The position numbers and the translations under genes are program-made. Below are positions 34,812 through 46,385 of a stretch of DNA of 64,000 bases, in pieces. How positions within the stretch are numbered: the stretch's first letter is position 1; every line of letters starts with the position of its first letter. The stretch covers positions 10,953,637-11,017,636 of the forward strand of contig OZ026851.1 in the NCBI GenBank assembly GCA_964023205.1. Reading direction: 5' to 3'. Origin of the DNA: Lutraria lutraria (taxonomy: Eukaryota > Mollusca > Bivalvia > Venerida > Mactridae). The notes beneath the pieces are model-generated. The model ran no database searches, was not told where the DNA came from, and saw only the letters and a program-made list of their open reading frames with translations.

Positions 34812-36000
34812 ATGAAAAGAAGACATGAAAGGCCTTGTTCTTCGGAAGTGCCTAAATCAAATAATGAAAATTCCACTGATGAGAATTCAGCATGCAGAAA
34901 TAAAGGCAAAGCTAGCACTTTACCAAGGTCTCGGACAGAAAGTAAGTCCGATAGTGACGCTAGTTGTGAAGGAGTTACAAATGTGTACCATTCCTCACAG
35001 ACACTTCCGTCAACTTCTTGGCAGAATTCTGATGAAGGGGCCAGGCAATGTTTCTATTCCAACAAAGAATCAAACTATCGGTCATCCTGGCATGGTTCCA
35101 GTCATAGGCCAGGTATGGGTCAAGATGAGCCAGTACCCAGCACATCTGGCATAACAGTGCGGTCAAGGAGCTATGGTCAGTTGCAACAGAAAGCGAAGTC
35201 AAAATTTTTCAAACGTCGGAGTTATCCCATCAACCCGTCGCCAACATCGTCGCCAATAAAATCAAATCAGTCAGGATTAAAATCATTGTTTCAAAATTTA
35301 AAGAGAAATAAAAAAGGGACGAATACGGATTCTGAACCTCGTAGTAGGAACAGTGTGTTGATGGGAGCTTCCGGTGTGGAGTGGAATATAAGTACTGAAA
35401 GTGAATCGGACCAAACAGAAAGAAAACGAATCAGAACTAGTCCTGACATAGAAGGAAGTGATACAGGAGTGACTCGAAGTACTTGTAGAAATAGATCTAT
35501 CGCTCATTCCAATTCCAATTCTAACTCAGTGGTCCAAAGTGAATCAGACATGCGTAGATTATCAAATTCAATGAACCAATCAAATTCATCTAATTTGACT
35601 TCTAGCCAGTCAGGGACCTCAGATTCGAATTCGAATCAGACTGGGTCTCCAACTCATCCAATCCATACATTCCAATTGAGACGACCTAGAAATGTTGAAA
35701 ACCAGTCTGTTCGAACTTCTGGTTCCCTGTTACGGAGAAGTCGTTCTAAAAAATCTGTGATTCAAGAAGTAGAGGAGAACTTGACACACCCTGCCATTAT
35801 TGTATTACTGTCTGTGATAAATTTTATTTTGTGGACCTTTTTGTTCACCGTTAAAGTGTTCCGTTTTACAGCTCGAGTGTCTGTATGGACATTTTTAAAG
35901 CTGGCATATATTTTTGAGTTCTTTATCAAACTTTTCTACAGGATCTTCAACCTTGACCCAGAGAAGGCTAACCAGAACAGTGACTACACTCATATTGAAA
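34812..36000 (+). CDS. trio: Alternative first coding exon: membrane-anchored Trio isoform N-terminus
   Basis: The open frame gives 396 codons plus one base before the gtaagt donor at 36001. Unspliced it would stop two codons later. An in-frame TGA at 34797-34799 precedes the ATG, so the frame must start here even if an untranslated exon is spliced upstream. Residues 1-325 are rich in Ser, Asn, Arg and Lys with almost no hydrophobic clusters, and include RRLS at 248-251 and a basic RRSRSKK just before the membrane part. Residues 327-347 are strongly hydrophobic (PAIIVLLSVINFILWTFLF), followed by KVFRFTAR and a second hydrophobic, aromatic stretch (355-376). From residue 377 the sequence is the normal exon 5, and the donor joins exon 6 in phase. 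I recognise no homologue of residues 1-376. The inferred product is a Trio form without the SEC14 domain and early spectrin repeats, tethered to a membrane. Confidence 0.75.
35942..36000 (+). CDS. trio: Trio/Kalirin-like RhoGEF, exon 5 of window (linker)
   Basis: This 59-nt exon is shared by both predicted forms. For the long form, its acceptor is ctttatcaaacttttctacag, ending at 35941. Its first base completes the Arg codon left open by exon 4, and it ends in phase 1 (CATATTGAA plus A). It encodes a 16-residue linker, IFNLDPEKANQNSDYT, then HIE and the first base of Ser. From memory, Kalirin and Trio also have a 16-residue polar linker between QLR and HIES here. The exact phase and length match are the main evidence that this is the canonical exon despite the 30-kb intron before it. 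Confidence 0.88.
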
Positions 36001-37690
36001 GTAAGTAGGATATTTTTTACTCTCTTCTTTTTTCTCATCGTTGTGATCTTGAACATCACAACCCCTGATATCACTAATGCTTGAGATCGGTCTCAAAGAT
36101 CTTAAAAAATGAGATTTAGATTTCATTGTCATATAGAAGAGATGATTATTATAGTTGGCCTTTTACATTATAACGTCACTTTCAATTTTTAAACTTATTG
36201 GTTGCACTTTTTTGTCAATCTACAAAAAAATGTACAAAAAATTTACCTTTTTTTATACTGAGGCCTTGTTTACTCCCACTATTTCATATTTTGGCAAAGT
36301 GTCTCTTAAAATGATCTAACCTTGATTGTGATTTACTTTATAATTAGCATTGTTTAGCATTGTTTGACTGTTGAAGCTCTTATACAACTTTTGATTTAAA
36401 GTGTGACTCAGGCAGTTTATTCAGTAGTTTACCAAAATTTTATGAAGATATTCAACCAGACACCAAACGATTGTATTAAGTTCACCATTTCAATGTATAG
36501 CTTGGTGTCATAATTCAAAAGCATGCACATATTTCTATATTAAAGTTTTTGTGCGTTAATAAAGATGGATCGATTGAATTAAGTGTTGTCGAAATAGACT
36601 TAAGGAGAGTTGGTTGAAAAACTGATGTATCTCAGCTTCGGTACAGAAGTCTTTACTCCAGTTTTATATGTAGTACACAAATTATATACAATCATAAAAT
36701 TATGAACACATTCCTGGTTATTTTGATGTTGTGTGTAATCAGATTTTTGTAGAAAATTAATACTGTTAAACCTGATCTGCATCGAGGAAGGGTTTCCACC
36801 TATTTAGCTCAATTAGTTGAGCATTATGTCCATGGACCTTAGCCTCATTAGTGTAAATAGACATTGCATCTAAGCCATTTGTTCTCCAGAGAAGGTACTT
36901 GCAAAGATTACTGGTACGGAATCAAAGAAAACTTGCTTTAAACCTAAAATGATCAAATTGTTATTTTGAGGAAGGGGCTCTGTTTGGACATAGATTATCT
37001 ATTATCACTGTTAGACTGATATATTAATTGTTTAATTGAATAAACCTAAACCAAAGACTTGACTGAATTTAAAGCAATAATACAGGTATTTGTAAGGTAA
37101 CATGTGCTTTGATGCCTATTGATTCCAAAATAAACTTCTTGATACCGGTGTATGAAATTTATCCTTGTCGGTTATTTAATGACGTAAAGATTGTTCGAGT
37201 AAAAAGATTTGTGGTGTGCACATGTACATGTATGTTAAATATATTTTTGATGGTATGTTGAATATATTACACAGTTGATATCATTTATGATCTTTATGAG
37301 TCATTAGGTACAAAATTCATTGCAAAACTCCTTCTGATGTTTCACAGTGTGAAACATTAATGTATATGTTTTACCTAAACTTTCTGAGATAAATCAAGAG
37401 ATGTTAAAACAGACAAAGTTGTGCTGAAGACTTCAAAGTTGTGCTAAAGACTTCATGAATAGATACCTTATAGTTCCAATGTTTTGTTTCTGATTTTAAA
37501 AAGTTAATTGTATGCTTAATCCCATCTAAAAGCCATCTCTAAAGACCACATTTTCTGTCCTGAAGATGGTCATTGTACACTGGTTTTACCTTATGAGTTT
37601 TCCTCCTTACTTACATTTTTTTAGACTTTTTAGTTTTTAAACCAAAGTGTTCAGATCAAGTTAGATCTGGTCAAAATGATGTTGTTATTA
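36001..37690. other. Intron between exons 5 and 6, unique part
   Basis: This is AT-rich intron without recognised genes or mobile elements. It is followed by the minisatellite at 37691-38074. Confidence 0.6.
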
Positions 37691-38074
37691 GTTACGTGAT
37701 GTAGACCGGTTTGACCTAACTAGTTAGTAAAGTAGACTGGTTTGACCTAACTAGTTAGTAAAGTAGACTGGTTTGACCTAACTAGTTAGTAAAGTAGACT
37801 GGTTTGACCTAACTAGTTAAGTGATGTAGACTGGTTTCACCTAACTAGTTATGTGATGTAGACTGGTTTCACCTAACTAGTTAAGTGATGTAGACTGGTT
37901 TAACCTAACTAGTTAAGTGATGTAGACTGGTTTAACCTAACTAGTTAAGTGATGTAGACTGGTTTGACCTAGCTAGTTAGGTGATGTAGACTGGTTTGAC
38001 CTAACTAGCTATGTGATGTAGACTGGTTTGACCTAACTAGCTATGTGATGTAGACTGGTTTGACCTAACTGGTT
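37691..38074 (+). repeat. 31/32-bp minisatellite carrying branch-point-like CTAAC
   Basis: There are twelve units of the form GTAGACTGGTTTGACCTAAC plus TAGTT with short 5' variants (agtaaa, aagtgat, atgtgat). Eleven of the twelve contain CTAAC. The last CTAAC (38065-38069) lies 54 nt before the exon 6 acceptor AG. Confidence 0.95.
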
Positions 38075-38122
38075 AGTAAAACATTTTGTTGCTGCCTATT
38101 TATGTGGATTTCTTCCTTGCAG

Positions 38123-38238
38123 GTACATTGCGACAACTCAATGAAAGTCGCTCTGAACTTGAGGAATTATGGGCCGCTAGAAAACTCAAGCTTGACCTCT
38201 GTCTTCAGTTACGACTATTTGAACGAGATGCTCTTGAG
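38123..38238 (+). CDS. trio: Trio/Kalirin-like RhoGEF, exon 6 of window (spectrin repeat)
   Basis: This 116-nt exon has two bases completing Ser, then 38 codons (TLRQLNESRSELEELWAARK...LFERDALE), and ends in phase 0. The acceptor is tttcttccttgcag and the donor is gtaagc. The HIES--L-QL-E---ELEELW--RKLKLDL-LQLR-FERDA pattern matches the helix that opens the next Trio/Kalirin spectrin repeat. It can be joined in frame to exon 5 whichever 5' end is used. Confidence 0.95.
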
Positions 38239-39234
38239 GTAAGCAAATGTATTTCCTAGTATTAGATAATTGGTTTGTTGAATGAAAAGTCTGCATTTTA
38301 GGCATCTGCCCCCAGTTTCACCAAAAAAAACTCACATTTTTACTCAAACTCAACTTATTTTAACATGCATTTCTCTGCTTTCTTGTATGCAATTCAGAAT
38401 GCGGTATTAAAAGAAGGTTTAAAGTTGGTCTAATGACAGTTTCTCACAATTTTAACCAAGCTAACATCCCTTAAAGTGGTATAATTCATTAATATTGATT
38501 TGAGTCTGTTATTGAGAATTGGACTTTAGACTCAAATGAACAAGGTGTTTTGAGACTTAATATATCTGCTAGACCCACAATATTTTATCTTGGCATGTTT
38601 ATCATGTTAAAAGTATACAAGGAAACAAATGGTAGCATCAAAGACACAATATTTCTAGATAGAAAAAACACTTGAGTCCATTCTTGAGCTTTTACTCAAT
38701 TTTGTTTGTGAAACTGGGGCCTATTTCTCAGTGACTGTGATCTTTTATTATTTCTATTGATGAATTTATCTATTTGCTGTACAATAGGGTACTTTGCTTG
38801 ACATTAATATGTTACTTAACTTCGTTGATTGGATAGCAATAGTAATGCCTCCCATATCTGATTAACAATATATTTTGATTTACTCAAGGGGAAGTAACTC
38901 TTGTTTCATTAATTTTTCATTCAACATGAATTACCTCCCTTACATTGATGTTTGTCTTTGAAATATTTCTTTTTTTTCAATCTTAACACAATTTCCTTCG
39001 CATAAAATTCTCATCTAACTATCTTTCTATTCTAGTGTATTTTAGTCAGTCTGTCTATGGAAATTTAGATTCACTGTAGAAATAAATTGTATCATAATTA
39101 ATCCAGCTAAACAATTGTCACCCAATTAATTTGAATAATTATAAACTGATTCTTGACAATAAAAACTAAGACCTTTACCATTGATTGATGATTTCCTACT
39201 GTTAAAGGTCATGGTCAAAATTGAACTTTTTTAG
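38239..39234. other. Intron between exons 6 and 7
   Basis: About 1 kb of plain AT-rich intron. I see no repeat or gene in it. Confidence 0.6.
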
Positions 39235-39396
39235 GTATCATCACAATTGGAATTATGGGCGGAGGAACTTCAGCACCAGGAATTGGTTACCGATGGCAAC
39301 AAGGCAGAACAAATGTTGGCTGTACATAATGAAAGCGTACTTCACATGCAGAATTGTACATTTGAAGTCCTTCAGAGAGGTCAAGAATTAGCTCAG
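39235..39396 (+). CDS. trio: Trio/Kalirin-like RhoGEF, exon 7 of window (spectrin repeat)
   Basis: This 162-nt exon encodes 54 residues, phase 0 to 0. It starts VSSQLELWAEELQHQE and ends NCTFEVLQRGQELAQ. The acceptor is acttttttag and the donor is gtgagt. The W-EEL helix, the AEQML--HNE stretch and the TFEVLQRGQEL end correspond to the middle and last helices of the spectrin repeat begun in exon 6. An open frame reading 27 codons past the donor is intron. Confidence 0.94.
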
Positions 39397-41753
39397 GTGA
39401 GTAGAGTGTCCTTGAATGTCAAACAAGCCCAAGCCTTTGTCTTGACTGGGAAATGACCTTCAGTTCAAATGATGCGACTTTGCATTTATGAATTTATTTG
39501 AGTAAAAGTGTGTTAAACAGCAATTTCTTTAGATAGTATGAATTGGCTGTGTATTTCCGTGCTAACTGAGTTTGGGAGACCTCGACAAGAGAGCAGGTCC
39601 TCCACCACTCCTACACAGCCAAGTCAACAAATTTCTTTAGATAGTTCAAGGTTCTTCCAAGAAATATTTCTCTACATTTTCAGACACCCCTGATATTTGC
39701 AATGGGTTTTTAATGGCCTGTAAAGAGAGAAAAAACATCATTTTTAATCTTTATTTCACTAGAGCTAAAGCCAAGCTTAGGACTGAAAGGGATCAAGTGT
39801 AAAAATGCTGCACATGATGCATTTTCCAGAAGTCAAATTTCTTTTGTGGATTTTTTTCAATTAGAAAGGGGGCTGTGGTGAAAAATTGGAAGGGATTGGC
39901 TGAAAAAGTATTTTTGAATAAGAAAGGAAATTAAGAAAAAGATTGATATATTAACCATCTGGTGTTTTGTGTAATGTCAAACTTGCATTTTCTCCACTTT
40001 TCTTGAGGGTTATGATTCTTATGTATTAGGCCATGTATTAACAAAATGTCTGTTTGTTGTACACTGAACTGTTTCATTAACAATAAACATAATAATTGAA
40101 TTTTATTTAAGTACATTTGTGTAAGTTATAAAAAATGTCCACAATAAATAATCATGCAAAAAAGTTGTTGAAGTTAGGCTGTTCAAAAAAATTTTTTTTG
40201 GGGGGGGGGAGAGGTGTGACTAAAATTATCGATTGCAAGTTTGTTGCTGGTCTTATACAAAGCCGTAACAACTAGTATAAATATATATTTTGCAAATTTA
40301 GTTTACCACCAATCTTGTAAAATCGTTATAGAACGGGGTAATGTAGCCAATTCTTATATATGCCTGGCCTCATTTAATACAAATAATAGTCTTTAATTAC
40401 TTTCAAGAGAGTTATACAACATTATCTTATGAAATAAACAATATGACTGAAGGAGATAATCTTAGAGGAGGGGGGAGGGCTCTGTGACTTCCTTACATAT
40501 GGCTTGTTTCAGGTTTTTTATTACTCCGGGTTTGTTGTCTCACATTTAAATACTCCGGTTTGTTTTATCTACAAAAGATGCTTTGTTTACATAAAGTCGG
40601 GTCTTGTGTGTTTTTTGTATTTTGAGTTTCGGAATGTGTGGAATTATTAACTCATAATTTCTGGTTAAAAATGTGATTAACACGTGGACGAAATATTTCT
40701 GTATGAATGGATGAATTGATGGTTTATGGTGTGATATGTGTTTGAAGAAATTTTTATGGGGTATATATTTTTTTATTTTCCTTGTCATAATAGTATACAT
40801 GGGCCATGATGATGGTCGATTGATTCAAGCTGATTTTTAGTGTTCGAAGAAATAAGCATTGATGATATAAAAAAACTGCTAGCTGCATTTCTCTTGTGAA
40901 GCAAATGTTTGATTTTAATGATTATAAATAAATTAATTACAATAACAGAGGACTATAATGGAACACAGTTCAACACAGAACAAGACAATGGGTATTTTTT
41001 CAATTTTATATGAATTTTAAATATTACATTTTGTGGGAATATTTTGCTCTTTGAGAAAATTATTTTGTTATCATGTTCAAAATTAATGCAATTCTGTGTG
41101 TTGAAATAATATAATAAAATAGAAATTAGGGAAAAAATGAATAATGAAAAATGTGTGTCTTAGCAAAAAAAATCATGAGTGTGCTTATTCGTGCTCATTG
41201 AATAGAATGGGGGGGGGGGGGAGAAGTTAATTTTAGTAAATTATATCAGGAAATAAATAGAAATATTAAGTAGAATTGAAACAGTATGCAAATTGCAATG
41301 TACTGAAGTTACTGATTGGTGTTTCAAGTGTTAATTTTACATGGTTGTTATAATAACATATCGGAGGTAAGGAAATTTGAAGGAGTGCAATTTCATTCGG
41401 ATTAAATTTTAGAGGTTTTACTCAATATGATTATATGCACCCTTAAACTAGTGATTTGAAATAAATTGCATGGTGGGTATATGCATCGTGACATGCTGGT
41501 TTTATTACAAGAGTTTTTTTGCCGACATGTGCATTTTTATGTACCAGGATTTTTCTCTTGTGATTTGTTCAACTGTGCATGGAATTTTATGATAAGCTTT
41601 TGAAAGTTATGATGTAGTGGTAATTTTCTGTGAGATATTTTGAATATTTTGAGACACATGTTTTGATAATATCATGGCCTAGGGTTATTGAGTAATCCTT
41701 GAATGAATTCTCACAAAATGGCTTGTTATTAGTAAATATAACACATTAATTCT

Positions 41754-42225
41754 GAACCAATCAGTTGCCTGCTTTAATTCTTAAGTACAGCCTTGTCATT
41801 GGTCAATAATTCTTAAACACTGCTTTGTCATTGGTCAAGACAATGAATTCAGAACCAACCAATCAATCAGTTACTTACTTTAATTCTTAAGTACAGCCTT
41901 GACATTGGTCAATAATTCTAAAACACTGCCTTGTCATTGGTCAAAACAATGAATTCAGAACCAACCAATCAATCAGTTACTTACTTTAATTCTTAAATAC
42001 AGCCTTGGCATTGGTCAATAATTCTTAAACACTGCCTTGTCATTGGTCAAAACATTGAATTCGGAACCAACCAATCAGTTGCTTACTTTAATTCTTAAAT
42101 ACAGCCTTGTCATTGGTTAATTCTTAAACACTGCCTTGTCATTGGACAAAACTATGAATTTGGAACCAACCAATCAGTTATGATTCTTAAATACAGCCTT
42201 ATAACAATACATTAGAACCAACCTA
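41754..42225. repeat. ~106-bp tandem repeat with CATTGGTCAA motifs
   Basis: There are four to five units of about 106 bp, each with 'actttaattcttaagtacag', two CATTGGTCAA motifs and 'gaaccaaccaatcag'. The inverted CCAAT core thus appears on both strands in each unit. Confidence 0.85.
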
Positions 42226-42460
42226 TCTAATGATTGCATTTTGAGACTTGCAGGCTATAACATAATAGATATGTTACATTGGGTGAGGGGAAATTGAGGG
42301 AATGATATAGTTAGCTATGATCATTGGATTCCTTCTCTTTAATGCCAAAATTCCATGTTTAAAATTTTATCTCTTTTCGTTATATGAGATAAAATTGTGT
42401 CATCTCATAAAAAGTGTTTGAGGAATACTCTATAGACATTATTTAATAGGATGTGACAAG

Positions 42461-42790
42461 GGATAATCCATGGTCTAGTGGTTACACGATGGACTACCCA
42501 ACAAAAGGTTGTTGGTTTGAATCTCGGCTCCATCTTCCGAATTTCTCAAGAAAGCTTTTTCAGTGTCCTATCCCAATTACCAAGTCAAGTACTGTGTCTA
42601 GAAAATCACTGGAAAAAGGATGAGTTGTGTATTGGCGCTTTACAACGGGCGTGATAAAGAACCAGGAAAAAACTCTTCAAAATAAGAGTAGGGATACAAA
42701 TGCCCAGTTCTTCTGTATCTTCTCCCCCTCTCTCTCTGGGGCAGCCTTGAAATGACCATAGGTGTTGAATGGGCTGATAAGCAACAGATT
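42461..42790 (+). mobile_element. tRNA-derived SINE, near full length
   Basis: The tRNA-like head starts TCCATGGTCTAGTGGTTACA (A box TGGTCTAGTGG), with B-box-like GGTTTGAATCTC about 45 nt downstream. A non-tRNA body of about 250 bp follows, ending 'gaatgggctgataagcaac'. It is the best-preserved SINE in the window. Confidence 0.78.
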
Positions 42791-43475
42791 TAAAAGGATT
42801 TCAAATGCTTCAGGTTCAAGTTTGAGGTTGTATTGTACTTAAATTTTAATGTTGCGCAATACTTAGAAAATTGTATGAGAGCATGTGATAAATACAAACA
42901 AGAACAGCATGAACTTGGAAACACTGGAGAAAACTTAATTGTTTGGATTAATTAATTCACAGTAAATAATTTAAACACTACAGGAAACCCTAGTAAATAT
43001 CATCAATCTAGACTATGAAGTTCAAACGGGAGGGGGGAGGAAACCATGAAGTATCAACAGTTTTAAAGGCAAACTGATGCAACTTAAGTAATTTTTAGAG
43101 GCAGATGCCATAGTTTTATGTCAGTTCCTCTGTATACCATTGTTGAATGTAGTTAGGAAGTTGTAGCTTGTTAAAGCAACATTAAATGCTTGTTATTCTT
43201 AAGTAATTGCCATGTTGTTTAAGTCTCTGATGAGAAAAACATTTAATTAGATAAATGTCTTTTAATTGGAATGAAAGTAAAATTTCAGTGTTATGGCTTA
43301 AAATCCTTTAAAACAATTGTATCTTATTGTTATGTAACATATAACTTCAAATAAACCAGAAACCACTAAAAACAGTTAAACTTGAGCTAAAGAAAGCTTT
43401 TGAATAAAAGATACCGTGTGAACAAAGATTCTTATTATTTATTCATATAATTTCCCTTACATATTTCTGAATATA

Positions 43476-45035
43476 GGTCAACTGTATGCAAAGGTTAGAT
43501 AGGTCAACTGTATGCAGAGGTTATATAGGTCAACTGAATGTAAAGGTCATATAGGTCAACTGTATGCAAAGGTCATATATGTTAGCTATTTGTATAGGTC
43601 ATAAAGGTCAACTGAATGCAAAGGTCATACAGTACAGTTCGGGTGATTTGTCCGATTTTCGCGAATCGCCGCGGAATTAAAATCGCGCTAAGCCACAGGA
43701 AGATCGCTTCAACGCGGCGATTTGAATTTTGGCCGTCGCGTTCAGAGCGACGACGATCGACGGTGACCGTCACCACTGAAGGGCAATAATTCGCGGTGGA
43801 TTGCGGCGACGATCGCTCAACGCGGTGATACGCGATGTCGTCTCTTTAGTTTACTCAAAACTTACGAATTTCTTGTAAATAACACTGTTATTCACACATT
43901 ATTTAATTGCGCTTTGTGAACAAATTGTTACCTGATATGTGTGAAAAATTAGCGTTGACATAAATTATAATCAACGAGTGTTGAGAACTTAATAGTAGTT
44001 GATGAGCTATAATTAATCTGTCAGCTTTCGTATATTATTGCGCGAAATAATATTACATGTAAACAGTGGACTGGTTTTATTGATTAGAGCACCGAGCTAC
44101 ATTCGTACAATGAGAGACTGCGACTCGGTCTAAACTCGCCCTGGTACTCGATATATAAGATACCATAATAGACATATGAATCTCGCCCTGTACGTAACGC
44201 TGCATATGTAAAACATAGCTACACAGTTTACATATTCGCTTAGCAATTTGCCGGTATTTCTACATATTTTCTTCAAGAATGGGATTTCCTACTTGACAAA
44301 ATTTAATCAGATGTCTGGATTATAGTCGGTCTTGGCCTACGGATTTAGTAAGTGTTAAATCCTGAATTATCTTACCATGTGACTGTTTTCGGAATATGAA
44401 CGGTCAACAGAAAGCAAAAGTATCATTGTTTGGCGGGTTTTCGATACCTTAAGCATTCCAAAATGCCTTATATGCAACAAATAGAAGAAAGATTCACAAT
44501 AAATATCATTTTATTTACTTGAGAGTCGGCTTTGGACGTTCGCGAATCACCGCGATCCATCGCTATCAAAGATTACCGACTGATAAATAAGTCATAAAAC
44601 GCGGTGATTAGCGACATTGCGGTGATTCGCGTTTTTTTCAAGATCGATGCCGCGTTGAAAATCGCCGCTACGGGTGATAAATTGACGATTACGAACGCGG
44701 GGGAAACGCGAAAATCGGACAAATCACCCGAACCGTACTGTATAATTTTTTTCAGCTATTTGTAAAGGTCATATAGGTCAACTGTATGTAAAGGTCATAT
44801 ATGTCAGCTATTTGTAAAGGTCATATAGGTCAACTGTATGCAAAGGTCATATATGTCAGCTATTTGCAAAGGTCATATAGGTCAACTGTATGTAAAGGTC
44901 ATATATATCAGCTATTTGTAAAGGTCATATAGGTAAACTGTATGTAAAGGTCATATATGTCAGCTATTTGCAAAGGCCATATAGATAAACTGTACATTAA
45001 GGTTATAAAGGTCAACTGTATGCAAAGGTTATATA
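43476..45035 (+). repeat. ~26-bp minisatellite interrupted by a transposon
   Basis: Units alternate between GGTCAACTGTATGCAAAGGT plus CATATA and TGTCAGCTATTTGTAAAGGT plus CATATA, a 52-bp dimer in the right half. The array occupies 43476-43629 and 44743-45035 and is broken by the element at 43630-44740. Confidence 0.88.
43630..44740. mobile_element. 1.1-kb GC-rich DNA transposon with TA target duplication
   Basis: This 1111-bp element has 34-bp terminal inverted repeats starting CAGTACRGTTCGGGTGATTT, with one mismatch between the ends. Each end is flanked by TA. The subterminal regions are strikingly rich in CGCG, CGCCGCG and GATCG, unlike the surrounding DNA. No transposase frame is present, so it is non-autonomous. 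The TA target and termini suggest Tc1/mariner-like mobilisation (inference). Confidence 0.85.
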
Positions 45036-46199
45036 TGGTTAATTCATGTTTTCATAAATCCTTTTAAAGGGGAATGGAACTGTAGCTTTATCTTACTGTC
45101 TTGCTTTATGGTCTGTACTGCTGTTTTGGCAATCAGCAGTTTGGTCAAAACCTGCTTGTACCCTTATAGCTATAAGCACTAGTTGGCTTGTTGCAATAAC
45201 ATTATTTCTCATCATTGACACTTGTACCAAACGTTCTAGGAAGGAACCTCTCATGTGATCCATATCATCATTGAATGATTGCATCACTAAACAAGATGAA
45301 TATTTTTTTGTACATTTTCTGAAACCTAGTTTCTGCAATTACGTAAGGAGGGAACAGTTCATGCTGAAATAATAACCAAGTTGTCTCCTGCTTATCTGAT
45401 AATGTTAAGAAATAAATGATAAATTAATTATTTTGCAAATATGCTTACCTGTGCAATTAACAAAAAAATGAGAGTTTTCTGGAGAAAATACTTGTTTATA
45501 TTCACAGTGCGTCAAGGGGTTTGGTGCAAAAAATGGATTAACTCAGTTTCCGCAAAAAATAAGTTACAATGATTTAGCGTTAAACTTCAGTATTTATTTT
45601 TTATGTTTATGAGTACATTTTGTAATCAAAGCACTGGTTGGTTTTCAATGAGACATTTCCTGTCTTATAAATGTCGGTTAATTAAATGCCGTTTAATGGC
45701 TCATACCATTGACTGTCTCGAGTGTACTCTTTAATCTAATGTGAAAATCTCGTGCAGCGTATAAAACACAAAGGTGTGCTTCTTAATAGCTTTAACATTC
45801 TAGCAGAAAAATTGCAAAAGAAAAATTTAGAAGTATCCTATCTTTCATTATGTTTTGTGCAATTGATCAAAATAAATGGATAAATTGTGTAGTGTATGTT
45901 TTGTGTCATACAACTGGATCTTATCATGTTTTTGTATTTTCTTGCAGTGATATTTATTCATTAGTTTGATTTCAATTGTTTTAGTAAGCAAGACGATCAA
46001 AATTAATCTATTATGAGGAAGTGAAAATATAGTTTGCATGCGAAGTGTTTATTTAAAAAAAAGGAATGTTGTATGCAGATGTGAGAAAAAGATTGTTTTC
46101 CTGGGAATTTAGATTATAATAGTGTTACGTGGTTAAGTTCTATGATTGGGAAGATAATGTCATTTAGTATAATGTTATGAATCATGATCATTTAGAAAA

Positions 46200-46385
46200 T
46201 ACTAGTCACATGACTTGTATTAATCACATGACCAACTTTGATTCACTTTCTTGACCAACAAGTATCACATGACAAACATTGTTTCTTAATCAACATAGTC
46301 ACATGATTGTTACATAGTTTGCTTTACCAATTTAGTGTCATGTGACCAACAATGGTCACATGATCAACAATTGTCACATGACCAT
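46200..46385. repeat. Cluster of TCACATGA motifs
   Basis: Seven TCACATGA/TCATGTGA-type motifs lie within about 190 bp at irregular spacing. Three more occur at 33125-33190 with TGTCACATGACCTGTTTCT repeats. It may be a degenerate short tandem repeat. Confidence 0.7.

Noticed and set aside
34825..35507. Other open frames overlapping the alternative first exon
   Set aside because: They are shorter frames in the shadow of the 398-codon frame, and none connects in phase to exon 6.
35861..35872. Second possible acceptor (gttccgttttacag) inside the hydrophobic coding part
   Set aside because: Joining exon 4 here puts the frame out of phase and meets a stop within about 15 codons.
42467..42535. Functional tRNA gene
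   Set aside because: The A and B boxes are present but a full cloverleaf with acceptor stem is not evident, and a long non-tRNA body follows. It is SINE-derived.
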